Shown here: positions 14,099 through 21,600 of the stretch, piece by piece | Numbering within the stretch: position 1 is the stretch's first letter | Layout: every line of letters starts with the position of its first letter | Assembly (NCBI GenBank): GCA_904419835.1 | Contig: CAJFTA010000008.1 | Location: 1 to 56,355 of the forward strand | DNA from: an uncultured Pseudoflavonifractor sp. | Lineage (GTDB): Bacteria; Bacillota; Clostridia; Oscillospirales; Oscillospiraceae | DNA: 56,355 nucleotides | Reading direction: 5' to 3' | Translations under genes and position numbers: made by a program | The notes under the pieces: generated by a model | Database searches by the model: none | What the model was told of the DNA's origin: nothing | What the model saw: only the letters and a program-made list of their open reading frames with translations

Positions 14099-16813
14099 AT
14101 GGAGCAATCGAAAGCAAAAAAGCCCCTGAGTAAGGGCGCTAAAATCGGCATCGGTGTGGCCATTGCCGTGGTGGTGCTGCTGGCGGCCGTTCTGGTCTAC
14201 GCCTTTGTCATCACCAATTCCGGCTACTGGTTCCTGTCCAAGTTCAAGGCGGACACCCCCGAGCAGCAGATGTCCTACACCTCCGCCAGCGATACCTCCC
14301 AGACCATCGCCGACGAGGGCTTTGTCCTCATGCAGAACAATGAGGACCTGATGCCTCTGGCCACCTCTGCCGAGAACAAGACCAAGATCAACGTGTTCGG
14401 CATGCGTGCCGTGCAGCTGGCGTACAACGCCGGCGGCTCCGCCGCCTCCGTGGTTGACAAGTGCGTCCGTCTGGAGGACGCCATGGCCGAGGGCAACTAC
14501 GAGCTCAACCCCGACCTGCTCAACCTCTACTATAACTACTACAAGACCGGCAAGGCCTCCATCGCTCCCACCGAGGCCCCCGGCAACAGCAGCGCCTCTG
14601 AGTTCATCACCGAGCCCAGCAACATCACCGTCCCCGATGTGCCCGGCGATATCCTCACCGACACCTCCCTCTATGACGACGGTCGCTCCATCCTGGACCA
14701 TGCCTACGACTACTCCGACGTGGCCATGATCTTCATCGGCCGTGGCGGCAGCGAGGTCTTTGACTTCACTCCCTCCCTGCTTCAGCTCTCCGAGGACGAG
14801 GCCTCCATGGTGGACGCCGTGTGCTCCAAGTTCGACAAGGTCATCCTGGTGCTCAACACCGCCAACGCCATGGAGCTGGATTTCCTGCGGGATTATCCCC
14901 AGATCAAGAGCGTCCTGTGGATTGGCTACCCCGGTGAGGCCGGCATCCACTCCCTGGTGCGCATCCTCAGCGGCGAGGTGAACCCCTCCGGCCGCCTGGC
15001 TGACACCTGGCTTGTGGATAACCTGGCCACCCCCGCCGCCAACAACTACCTCCAGCTGGAGTCCGACGGCACCTGGAACGCCAACAGCTACCACTACACC
15101 AACGCCCCCGACGACGCCGGCTACTTCACCCAGTACAGCGAGGGCATCTACGTGGGCTACAAGTACTTTGAGACCCGCCACGACACCGACGAGAGCTATG
15201 ACTACGACAGCGAGGTCATGTTCCCCTTCGGCTCCGGCCTGTCCTACACCACCTTTGACAAGGATATCATGGCCATCAACGAGGAGAACGGCGTGATCAC
15301 CGTCCGGGTGGAGGTCACCAACACCGGCGACGTGGCCGGCAAGGACGTGCTGGAGATCTACTACAATCCCCCCTACACCGGCGCCATTGAGAAGTCCACC
15401 GTGAATCTGGTGGCCTTCAAGAAGACCAACCTGATTGAGCCCGGCGCCACCGAGTACTACTCCATCGAGTTCAACGTGGAGGACATGGCCTCCTACGACT
15501 ACAAGACCAACCAGGCCTGGACCCTGGAGGCCGGCGACTACATCATCTCCCTGCGCAACAACGCCCACGACGTGGTGGATGAGGAGACCTGGACCCTGGC
15601 CAACGACATCATCTACAACGATGCCAACGACGGCAAGCGCTCCTGTGATCTGGTGTCCGTCACCAACCTGTTTGACGACGCCATGGGTCCCGACGACTTC
15701 CTGACCCGTGAGTGGAACCAGGACAGCCGCGCCTTCACCGGCCCCAAGGAGGAGGATTTCACCGCTTCCCAGGCCGTTCTGGACGCCATTTCCGGCTACT
15801 CCGCCCCCACCGACGCTGAGCTGGGCCTGACCGAGGCCGACATGCCCGCTGTGGGCGTGACTCTGGACACCCCCATCATGCTCTCCGACATGAAGGGCGT
15901 GGCCAAGGACGACCCCAAGTGGGACGAGTTCGTCTCCCAGCTGACCCTGGACGAAATGGCCCTGCTCTCCGGCAACGGCGCCTGGCACATTGAGGGCCTG
16001 GAGCGTCTGGGCGTGCCCTTCACCCGCACCCCCGACGGCTCCGTCTGCGTGGGCGCCTCCACCTACTCCGGCGCCATCATGGGCACCGACGCCGCCGGCA
16101 TCACCTACCCCTGCCCCGTGGTCACTGCCTCCTCCTGGAATGAGGACATCGCCTACATGATGGGCACCAGCGCCGGCAGCGAGGCCCAGGTCAACGGCTA
16201 TGCCGGCTGGTATGCCCCCGCCATGGACACCCACCGCACCGCCTTCAACGGCCGCAACTTTGAGTACTACTCCGAGGACAGCCTGCTCTCCGGCACCATC
16301 GCCTCTAACGTGGTCCGGGGCGCCACCGACAAGGGCGTCATCTGCTTCGTCAAGCACTTCGCCCTCAACGAGCGCGAGTCCAACGACCGCAACCAGCTCT
16401 TCTCCTGGTGCAACGAGCAGGCCATGCGGGAGATCTATCTGAAGCCCTTTGAGATGGCCATCAAGGAAGGCGGCTCCCTGGGCGTCATGTCCTCCTTCAA
16501 CTACATCGGTACCGAGTGGGCGGGCGCCAACTCCACCCTGCTCACCGACCTGCTCCGCGACGAGTGGGGCTTTGAGGGTCTGGTCATCACTGACGCCCAT
16601 GTCTACCCCTACATGGACACCATCCTCATGTCCTACGCCGGCGGCGACCTGTCTCTGGACGCCGTGGGCGCCTGGGCTCCCTTCGATTCCCACGCCGGTC
16701 AGCTGCTGGATGCCGCCAAGAACCCCGACACCCAGATCGGCATGACCCGGAACCTGTTCCGCGCCAGCAAGAACATTCTCTACGCCGTCTGCCAGACCTG
16801 GGCGGTGGAGTAA
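14099..16813 (+). CDS. Membrane-anchored glycoside hydrolase family 3 protein with inverted domain order
   Basis: About 904 residues. A Lys-rich start and one membrane helix (about 14-40) anchor it with the rest outside. The domain order is reversed from typical GH3. The alpha/beta C-domain comes first (ADEGFVLMQNNEDLMPL near residue 70), then a fibronectin-like domain (VTNTGDVAGKDVLEIYYN near 410), then the barrel domain (from about 610, HIEGLERLGVPFTRTPDG). The barrel keeps the KHFALNE substrate residues and the nucleophile region GFEGLVITDAH (Asp about 832). Inverted GH3 enzymes are known from rumen Clostridia as beta-glucosidases. Start: ATG at 14099 is eight bases from AAGGAG. ATG at 14093 is also possible. 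The substrate is not determinable. Confidence 0.85.
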   Translation: MEQSKAKKPLSKGAKIGIGVAIAVVVLLAAVLVYAFVITNSGYWFLSKFKADTPEQQMSYTSASDTSQTIADEGFVLMQNNEDLMPLATSAENKTKINVFGMRAVQLAYNAGGSAASVVDKCVRLEDAMAEGNYELNPDLLNLYYNYYKTGKASIAPTEAPGNSSASEFITEPSNITVPDVPGDILTDTSLYDDGRSILDHAYDYSDVAMIFIGRGGSEVFDFTPSLLQLSEDEASMVDAVCSKFDKVILVLNTANAMELDFLRDYPQIKSVLWIGYPGEAGIHSLVRILSGEVNPSGRLADTWLVDNLATPAANNYLQLESDGTWNANSYHYTNAPDDAGYFTQYSEGIYVGYKYFETRHDTDESYDYDSEVMFPFGSGLSYTTFDKDIMAINEENGVITVRVEVTNTGDVAGKDVLEIYYNPPYTGAIEKSTVNLVAFKKTNLIEPGATEYYSIEFNVEDMASYDYKTNQAWTLEAGDYIISLRNNAHDVVDEETWTLANDIIYNDANDGKRSCDLVSVTNLFDDAMGPDDFLTREWNQDSRAFTGPKEEDFTASQAVLDAISGYSAPTDAELGLTEADMPAVGVTLDTPIMLSDMKGVAKDDPKWDEFVSQLTLDEMALLSGNGAWHIEGLERLGVPFTRTPDGSVCVGASTYSGAIMGTDAAGITYPCPVVTASSWNEDIAYMMGTSAGSEAQVNGYAGWYAPAMDTHRTAFNGRNFEYYSEDSLLSGTIASNVVRGATDKGVICFVKHFALNERESNDRNQLFSWCNEQAMREIYLKPFEMAIKEGGSLGVMSSFNYIGTEWAGANSTLLTDLLRDEWGFEGLVITDAHVYPYMDTILMSYAGGDLSLDAVGAWAPFDSHAGQLLDAAKNPDTQIGMTRNLFRASKNILYAVCQTWAVE

Positions 16814-16832
16814 TTCCCCTCTATCCACGCAA

Positions 16833-16864
16833 AAGCGCGGCCCCATATGGGGCCGCGCTTTTTT
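16833..16864 (+). terminator. Bidirectional terminator between GH3 and birA genes
   Basis: A 12-bp perfect stem (AAGCGCGGCCCC and complement) with an ATAT loop, then TTTTTT on the plus strand. A short A-run upstream would serve as U-tract for the convergent birA gene. Confidence 0.92.
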
Positions 16865-16865
16865 G

Positions 16866-17858
16866 TTATTCCGTGTATCCGAACAGTCCCCGGACCGACA
16901 CGTCTCCGGCGTTGACAATCTCCCGGCTTCCGTCGGCCCGGCGGACGATGAGGGAGAAGTCCCCGGCCAGGTCCTCGGCCACGCCGGTGAAGCTGTCGTT
17001 GCCCCGAAATACCCGCACCTGCCTGCCCAGGGTGAGGCAGTCCCTGCGGTAGCGCTCATACCAGCTGTCCCGCCGGGCGGGAAAGTCCCGGTACATGTCG
17101 TCCAGCGCGGCCAGCAGGGCGGCGGCCAGGTCGGTGCGGCGGGGCGCCTTCCCCAGGACCTGGGCCAGGGAGACGGCCACCGGCGCGGCCACAGGGCCGA
17201 AATCGGCCGCCTGCTGGCTCACATTGATTCCAATGCCCACCGCCGCGTACTGGAGGCTGGCGCTCTCCCCCTCCAGGCCCAGCTCGGTGAGGATGCCGCA
17301 CAGCTTCCGCCCCTGGAGCACCAGGTCGTTGGTCCACTTGATGCCCGGCCGGACGCCGCACACCTCCTCCACCGCGTCACACGCCGCCACCGCCGTCCAG
17401 GCTGTCAGCTGGGGCAGCTGGTCCAGGGCGCACGAGGGACGCAGCAGCACGGAGCAGTACAGCCCCTTCCCCGCCGGGGACTCAAACTGCCGCCCCCGGC
17501 AGCCCCGGCCGCCGGTCTGCCCGTCGGCCAGCACCGCCAGGCCCTCCTCCCGGCCCGCCAGGGCCTGCCGCTTGACCTCGCTGTTGGTGGAGTCCACGGT
17601 GGGCAGGCAGATGAGCGCCCGCCCAATCAGCCGCCCCGCCAGGGTGCCGGACAGCTCGCCGGCGCTGAGCAGATCGGGGGATGTCTCCAGCCGGTAGCCC
17701 CGGTTGGGGGCGGAGGAGATGACATACCCCTCCTGCCGGAGGGCCTCCACCGCCTTCCATACCGCCGCCCGGGACACCCCCAGGCGTTTGCTCATGGTCT
17801 CCCCCGACAGGGGCCCCTCCCTCTGCTTCAGCAGCGCCAGCACCTCGTCCCGCAGCAC
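16866..17858 (-). CDS. birA: Biotin protein ligase / biotin repressor
   Basis: A 330-residue bifunctional BirA. It makes biotinyl-AMP, attaches biotin to carboxylases, and represses biotin genes. Residues 1-60 form a winged helix (SGETMSKRLGVSRAAVWKAVEALRQEGY). The ligase has GRGCRGRQFESPAGKGLY (about 110-130) and KWTNDL, where KWPND is usual. The C-terminal domain is a small SH3-like fold. GTG at 17858 is chosen because AGGAGAG lies about seven bases upstream. An ATG at 17891 would add 11 residues with a weak site. The gene is divergent from bioY across two BirA-type operators. A likely substrate, pyruvate carboxylase, is encoded at 45978. Confidence 0.93.
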   Translation of the reverse strand: MLRDEVLALLKQREGPLSGETMSKRLGVSRAAVWKAVEALRQEGYVISSAPNRGYRLETSPDLLSAGELSGTLAGRLIGRALICLPTVDSTNSEVKRQALAGREEGLAVLADGQTGGRGCRGRQFESPAGKGLYCSVLLRPSCALDQLPQLTAWTAVAACDAVEEVCGVRPGIKWTNDLVLQGRKLCGILTELGLEGESASLQYAAVGIGINVSQQAADFGPVAAPVAVSLAQVLGKAPRRTDLAAALLAALDDMYRDFPARRDSWYERYRRDCLTLGRQVRVFRGNDSFTGVAEDLAGDFSLIVRRADGSREIVNAGDVSVRGLFGYTE

Positions 17859-17924
17859 AGCCCTCTCTCCTTTTCCTGTTTTGTGTTCCATTGTATCCCC
17901 ATGCCCCGCCCCCGTCAACCGCAA

Positions 17925-17955
17925 TTGTAACCTGTTTCGAAAAATTAGTTGACAA
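17925..17955. promoter_or_regulatory. BirA-type operator 1 (birA side)
   Basis: Half-sites TTGTAACC and GTTGACAA are separated by 15 bases, the geometry of known BirA operators. The right half overlaps the -35 of the bioY promoter. Its centre is 39 bp from that of operator 2. Confidence 0.65.
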
Positions 17956-17977
17956 TTCCCCAATTGTAAACTATTCT
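17949..17977 (+). promoter_or_regulatory. bioY promoter
   Basis: A perfect -35 TTGACA (17949-17954), a 17-base spacer and -10 TATTCT (17972-17977). Operator 2 covers the spacer, the -10 and the expected start site, so BirA binding would block transcription. Confidence 0.8.
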
Positions 17978-17994
17978 ATTTTATAGGTTTACAA
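17964..17994. promoter_or_regulatory. BirA-type operator 2 (bioY side)
   Basis: Half-sites TTGTAAAC and GTTTACAA are exact inverted complements separated by 15 bases. Flanking bases extend the symmetry. The position over the bioY -10 element and the pairing with birA and bioY make this a confident call. Confidence 0.88.
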
Positions 17995-18031
17995 TCGTCC
18001 CGGCTCCTCCGCCGGGAGAGAGGAGCGCGCT

Positions 18032-18571
18032 ATGAAGACAAGAAATCTGGTCCTCACCGGGGTGATGGCCGCCCTGCTGGCCGTCTGCGCCTGGATTTCC
18101 ATCCCCACGGCGGTGCCCTTCACCCTCCAGACCATGGGGGTGTTCCTGGCGGTTGGACTGCTGGGCGGAAAGCTGGGCTCCCTGTCCGTGGGGGTGTATC
18201 TGCTGCTGGGGGCGGTGGGGCTGCCCGTATTCTCCCACTTCACCGGCGGCATCGGGGCCCTTGTGGGCACCACCGGCGGCTATCTGCTGGGCTTCCTGCT
18301 CATCGCCCTGGTGATGTGGGCCGCCGAGGCCCTGCTGGGCAAGGGGCCCATGGTCTACCTGGGCTCCGCTGTTGTGGGTCTGGCGGTGTGCTACCTGTTC
18401 GGCTCGGTGTGGTACCTGTACCTCTACTCCGCCGGCGGCGCTTCGGCGGACATGCTGACCGTGCTGGGCTGGTGCGTGTTCCCCTTCATTGTGCCCGACC
18501 TCATCAAGCTGGCCCTGGCCTTTGTCCTCTCCCGGCGGCTGGCTCCGGCCCTGTCCAGACAGCGAACCTGA
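18032..18571 (+). CDS. bioY: BioY biotin transporter (ECF substrate-binding subunit)
   Basis: A 179-residue integral membrane protein with about six hydrophobic segments. It binds biotin and, with shared EcfA/A'/T proteins encoded elsewhere, imports it. Family features include the start KTRNLVLTGVMAALLAVCAW, the segment PFTLQTMGVFLAVGLLGGKLG and the FTGGIGALVGTTGGYLLGF loop. The ATG follows GAGAGAGGAG. No EcfT or EcfA genes are nearby. BirA operator 2 lies over its promoter, so expression should rise when biotin is scarce. Confidence 0.95.
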   Translation: MKTRNLVLTGVMAALLAVCAWISIPTAVPFTLQTMGVFLAVGLLGGKLGSLSVGVYLLLGAVGLPVFSHFTGGIGALVGTTGGYLLGFLLIALVMWAAEALLGKGPMVYLGSAVVGLAVCYLFGSVWYLYLYSAGGASADMLTVLGWCVFPFIVPDLIKLALAFVLSRRLAPALSRQRT

Positions 18572-18575
18572 CCGG

Positions 18576-18605
18576 GCATATCCTGTCCCCCTCCCCCATA
18601 TAGAT
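18576..18605 (+). promoter_or_regulatory. Predicted SigE (mother-cell sporulation) promoter of yabPQ
   Basis: GCATATC (18576-18582), a 14-base spacer and CATATAGAT (from 18597) fit the Bacillus SigE pattern (ATATT, 14-15 bases, CATACAnT). The downstream genes are SigE-dependent in Bacillus, which supports the call. Confidence 0.6.
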
Positions 18606-18635
18606 AGTGCAGAGACTGAAAGGGAGGGACCTGCC

Positions 18636-18923
18636 ATGCCCTATGATGAAAAATCCATCCGTACCGACGCGCCCCACCACCTGATTCTGGAGGGCCGGGA
18701 GCAGCTCTCGGTCTCCGGCGTGGAGGAGGTGGAGAGCTTTGATGAGACCCAGATTGTCATGTACACCACCAAGGGGACGCTGATTGTCCGGGGTGGGGAC
18801 CTGCACATTGAGAAGCTGAGCCTGGACGGCGGCGACCTGAAGGTGGAGGGGGAGATCGACTCTCTCACCTATGAGGACAGCGGCCGGGACAAGGGCGGAC
18901 TGTTCTCCCGGCTGTTCCGCTGA
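18636..18923 (+). CDS. yabP: Sporulation protein YabP
   Basis: A 95-residue YabP-family protein. YabP is needed in the mother cell for proper engulfment-stage coat or cortex development and is made under SigE. The recognisable core is APHHLILEGREQLSVSGVEEVESFDE followed by a beta-rich half ending in the basic GGLFSRLFR. The ATG has AGGGAGGG seven bases upstream. It is followed 11 bases later by yabQ, in the order conserved in spore formers. No signal peptide is present. Confidence 0.93.
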   Translation: MPYDEKSIRTDAPHHLILEGREQLSVSGVEEVESFDETQIVMYTTKGTLIVRGGDLHIEKLSLDGGDLKVEGEIDSLTYEDSGRDKGGLFSRLFR

Positions 18924-18934
18924 GGGGGCGGCCT

Positions 18935-19621
18935 ATGGAGATCTCGGTGGCCGGGCAGGCCTTCTCTCTGGCGGCCGCCCTGGTGCTGGGGGCCCTGGTG
19001 GGCGTGCTCTACGACCTGTTCCGGGTGCTCCGGGTCCGGGTGCGCCTGCCCCTGCTGGGGGGCGCGCTGGACCTGCTGTTCTGGCTGGCGGTGACCGTCT
19101 CCCTCTTCGTGTTCACCATCGCTGTGGGAGACGGCCGGGTCCGGCTCTTCCACATCGGCGCCATCTTCCTGGGCGCGGTTGGGTATTTCCTCCTGCTCAG
19201 CCGCTGGGCCCTGAAGCTGGGCTATCTGCTGGCCGATCTGGCGGGCCTTTTGTGGCGTTTTGTCCTTCTGCCGGTGACACTGCTGACCGCTCTGGGTAAA
19301 AAATTTAAAAAACTTGCGAAAAATCACTTTCATTATAAGCGGAGATGGTATAAAATAAAGCAGATACCCGAAGAGATGGCGCAAGCTGCCCGCAGACGGG
19401 CGGCACGCGGAGAAGGAGGAGCCGGATATGAAGGTCAAACGTGCAGGACTGCTCACCAAGATCGTCGTACTGGCGCTCCTCATCGGCCTGTCCATCGCCC
19501 TGCTGGATCTGCGGAGCCGGCTGGAGGATGCCCAGGCCCAGAAGGCCGCGCTGACCGCTCAGGTGGACGCCCAGACTCAGGTCAACGCCGACCTGTCCGA
19601 CGCCGTGGAAAACAGCGATGA
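18935..19621 (+). CDS. yabQ: Sporulation protein YabQ with a long overlap into divIC
   Basis: The open frame gives 228 residues. The first 120 contain four hydrophobic segments (AFSLAAALVLGALVGVLYDLF, LLFWLAVTVSLFVF and others) and the basic end KKFKKLAKNHFHYKRRWYK, which fits YabQ, a membrane protein needed for spore cortex formation. The last 65 residues are read from the same DNA as divIC in another frame and are Arg/Gly/Pro-rich, so they may not be conserved. Ending 194 bases inside the next gene is unusual. Either the tail is real or it has drifted after loss of an earlier stop. The frame has an A/T-run (about 19298-19313) where a one-base change would give a stop near 19340-19356. Confidence 0.85.
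   Translation: MEISVAGQAFSLAAALVLGALVGVLYDLFRVLRVRVRLPLLGGALDLLFWLAVTVSLFVFTIAVGDGRVRLFHIGAIFLGAVGYFLLLSRWALKLGYLLADLAGLLWRFVLLPVTLLTALGKKFKKLAKNHFHYKRRWYKIKQIPEEMAQAARRRAARGEGGAGYEGQTCRTAHQDRRTGAPHRPVHRPAGSAEPAGGCPGPEGRADRSGGRPDSGQRRPVRRRGKQR
19345..19353 (+). promoter_or_regulatory. Likely vegetative promoter for divIC-yabR (extended -10)
   Basis: TGGTATAAA is an extended -10 (TGn plus TATAAA) in an AT-rich patch inside the yabQ frame. A strong -35 is absent, as is common with extended -10 elements. It would let divIC be expressed outside sporulation. Confidence 0.5.
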
Positions 19622-19703
19622 CCCCAAGCGTCAGCAGGATATTGCGCGGGATTCCCTGGGCCTTGTGCTCCCCGGCGAAAAGATTCTGCGGATTACTGAG
19701 TAG
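19428..19703 (+). CDS. divIC: DivIC/FtsB-family cell division protein
   Basis: A 91-residue single-pass membrane protein. A short basic start is followed by a membrane helix (about residues 8-26) and a coiled coil rich in Leu, Ala and Gln (about 27-63). The short C-terminal domain includes ARDSLGLVLPGEKIL, the typical end of septum-formation initiators. With FtsL and DivIB it controls septal wall synthesis. The ATG has GGAGGAG upstream. It is read inside the end of the yabQ frame. The 42-base gap to yabR includes a ribosome site. Confidence 0.93.
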   Translation: MKVKRAGLLTKIVVLALLIGLSIALLDLRSRLEDAQAQKAALTAQVDAQTQVNADLSDAVENSDDPKRQQDIARDSLGLVLPGEKILRITE

Positions 19704-19745
19704 CCCATCTCCGGGTGAATTTTTAAGGAGGATATATCGGTCAGT

Positions 19746-20198
19746 ATGGAGTTTGGTGTTGGTTCTATCCTGGAGGGTAAGGTTACAGGTCTTACAAAAT
19801 TCGGCGCGTTCGTCTCGCTGCCCGAGGGCAAGTCCGGCCTCGTGCACATTTCCGAGATCGCCTATTCCTATGTGAATGACGTCAAGGACTACTTAAAAGA
19901 GGGTCAGGAGGTCAAGGTCAAGGTCATCGGCATTGACGAGAACGGCCGCATCAACCTCTCCATTAAGAAGGCAATGGATCCTCCTCCCCGCCCCGCCGGT
20001 CAGGGCCGGCCCATGGGCGGCGCCCGTCCCGCCGGCGGCGGACGGCCCGGCGGCTTCAGCCGGGGTCCCGCGGCTCCCCGCGAGCCCGCCAGCTTTGAGG
20101 ACAAGCTCAAGCAGTTTATGCAGGCCTCGGACAGCAAGCTCTCCGAGCTCCATTACACGGAGAAGCGGAGCAGCAACCGCCGCGGCGGCCGGAAATAA
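19746..20198 (+). CDS. yabR: S1 RNA-binding domain protein (YabR-like)
   Basis: A 150-residue protein. Residues 1-75 form one S1 domain (VGSILEGKVTGLTKFGAFVSLPEGKSGLVHISEIA and INLSIKKAM). The middle is a Pro/Gly/Arg-rich low-complexity segment with RPAG-type repeats (about 78-115), and the end is a short basic helix. YabR follows divIC in most spore-forming Firmicutes. Its role is unclear, perhaps RNA binding or ribosome-linked. The GGAGG site is about 13 bases before the ATG, somewhat long. A hairpin terminator follows. Confidence 0.9.
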   Translation: MEFGVGSILEGKVTGLTKFGAFVSLPEGKSGLVHISEIAYSYVNDVKDYLKEGQEVKVKVIGIDENGRINLSIKKAMDPPPRPAGQGRPMGGARPAGGGRPGGFSRGPAAPREPASFEDKLKQFMQASDSKLSELHYTEKRSSNRRGGRK

Positions 20199-20212
20199 GG
20201 TTTTATCACCCC

Positions 20213-20246
20213 GCAGCCTGCCGGACCCCTCGGTCCGGCAGGCTGC
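20213..20246 (+). terminator. Terminator after yabR
   Basis: A 15-bp perfect stem (GCAGCCTGCCGGACC and complement) with a 4-base loop, then a broken pyrimidine tail (TTCCATTTCTC). Confidence 0.75.
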
Positions 20247-20266
20247 TTCCATTTCTCCCCCAGGGC

Positions 20267-20364
20267 AAAAAAAGAACGCCCGGTAACGGGCGTCCAAGGT
20301 GCGCGGGAGAATGGAATGAGTTCCCTTGCTGGAATTGAGATGGATTGCATATTGGATGAGCTGC
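20267..20364 (-). ncRNA. Candidate small RNA of about 98 nt (no protein)
   Basis: A complete transcription unit is visible on the minus strand of a gene gap. A near-consensus promoter (20371-20399) would start RNA near 20364. A 7-bp GC hairpin (20276-20293) followed by seven T residues would end it near 20267. Between them are three related C/U-rich motifs: CTCATCC (20360-20354), CTCAATTCC (20339-20331) and CTCATTCC (20320-20313). These look unpaired and could contact purine-rich ribosome sites. I do not recognise it as SRP, 6S, tmRNA or another known RNA. An open frame through it has no ribosome site. Confidence 0.6.
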
Positions 20365-20370
20365 AAGCAT

Positions 20371-20399
20371 AATATAACTCTTTTTCCTATATTTGTCAA
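20371..20399 (-). promoter_or_regulatory. Strong promoter of the candidate small RNA
   Basis: Minus strand: perfect -35 TTGACA (20399-20394), a 17-base spacer and -10 TATATT (20376-20371). It points away from the downstream amidohydrolase gene and has no protein gene in front of it. Confidence 0.8.
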
Positions 20400-20430
20400 A
20401 CACTACTTTTGTCGAAAGGACGGGATTTCC

Positions 20431-21588
20431 TTGCTGATCATCAACGGAATTCTGCACACCATGGACGGCCCCATCATTGAAAACGGCTTTGTCCACGTGG
20501 AGGAGGGCAAGATTGCGGCCGTGGGCCCCATGTCCGCCCTGCCCGACGGCGTGGACCAGGACGTGGTGGACGCCGCCGGCGGCCACGTCTACCCCGGTCT
20601 GGTGGACGCCCACTGCCACCTGGGCATGTTCGGCGATTCTCTCGGCTTTGAGGGAGACGACGGCAACGAGTCCACCGACCCCTGCACCCCCCACCTGCGG
20701 GCCATCGACGCGGTCAACGCCCTGGACCGCTGCTTTTCTGACGCCCGTGCCGGCGGCGTCACCTGCGTGCTCACCGGCCCCGGCAGCGCCAACCCCATCG
20801 CCGGCCAGTTCGCCGCCCTCAAGACCAACGGCCGCTGGGTGGACCAGATGATTATCACCGCCCCTGTAGCCATGAAATTCGCCCTGGGCGAGAACCCCAA
20901 GAATGTGTACAACGACCGGAAGGAGACCCCGGTCACCCGTATGGCCACCGCCGCCATCATCCGGGAGAACCTGTCCAAGGCCCTGGAGTACATGGACAAG
21001 CAGAACAAGGCCGACGAGGACCCGGACACCGACATGCCCGATTTTGACGCCAAGATGGAGGCCCTGGTGCCCGTGCTCAAGGGCACTCTGCCCGTCCACT
21101 GCCACGCCCACCGGGCGGACGACGTGGCCACCGCCGTGCGTCTGGCCAAGGAGTTCGGCCTGCATCTGGTGGTGGTCCACGGCACCGAGGCCTATCTCAT
21201 CTCCGACCTGCTGGCCCAGGAGGGCATCCCCGTCATCACCGGCCCCTGCCTCACCGACCGCAGCAAGCCCGAGCTGGGCGGCCAGAACCAGGAGAACCCG
21301 GTGATTCTGGCCAAGGCCGGTGTGAAGGTGGCCATCTGCACCGACCACCCGGTCATCCCCATCCAGTACCTGCCCATCTGCGCCGCCATGGCGGTGCGTG
21401 CCGGCATGGACGAGGAGGACGCTCTGGCCGCCATCACCATCAACCCGGCGGTCATCGCCGGTATCGACAGCCGGGTGGGCTCCCTGACCCCCGGCAAGGA
21501 CGCGGATATCGTCCTCTCCACCGGCCACCCCCTGGACTGGAAGAGCAAGGTGGAGCAGGTGTACATCGGCGGCGTCCGGGTCCGCTGA
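20431..21588 (+). CDS. Amidohydrolase (imidazolonepropionase-like)
   Basis: A 385-residue metal-dependent amidohydrolase of the superfamily that includes imidazolonepropionase and dihydroorotase. A beta-sandwich start (LIINGILHTMDGPIIENGFVHVEEGKIAAVG) is followed by metal ligands DAHCHLG (about residue 61), HCHAHRADD (about 225) and VHGTEAY (about 250), and CTDHPVIPIQY (about 305) carries the catalytic Asp. The end, GSLTPGKDADIVLSTGHPLDWKSKV, is typical. TTG at 20431 follows AAAGGA, about ten bases away. The frame continues upstream without a ribosome site. Substrate unknown. It is followed 12 bases later by a fumarase subunit gene, so they are probably co-transcribed. Confidence 0.88.
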   Translation: MLIINGILHTMDGPIIENGFVHVEEGKIAAVGPMSALPDGVDQDVVDAAGGHVYPGLVDAHCHLGMFGDSLGFEGDDGNESTDPCTPHLRAIDAVNALDRCFSDARAGGVTCVLTGPGSANPIAGQFAALKTNGRWVDQMIITAPVAMKFALGENPKNVYNDRKETPVTRMATAAIIRENLSKALEYMDKQNKADEDPDTDMPDFDAKMEALVPVLKGTLPVHCHAHRADDVATAVRLAKEFGLHLVVVHGTEAYLISDLLAQEGIPVITGPCLTDRSKPELGGQNQENPVILAKAGVKVAICTDHPVIPIQYLPICAAMAVRAGMDEEDALAAITINPAVIAGIDSRVGSLTPGKDADIVLSTGHPLDWKSKVEQVYIGGVRVR

Positions 21589-21600
21589 GGAGGTGCCGCC

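Noticed and set aside
14021..17059. A 1012-residue minus-strand frame opposite the GH3 gene
   Set aside because: Antisense shadow of the glycosidase, low complexity, no family resemblance.
19298..19313. Programmed -1 frameshift at the A-rich run in yabQ
   Set aside because: An AAAAAAC heptamer exists, but it is not in the register needed for -1 slippage from the yabQ frame, and no clear downstream stimulator is tied to it.
20267..20364. Identification of the small RNA as SRP RNA, 6S RNA or tmRNA
   Set aside because: The SRP GGAAGC/GGAGCAGC-type loop, the large 6S bubble and tRNA-like ends are all absent, and the length is wrong for the last two.
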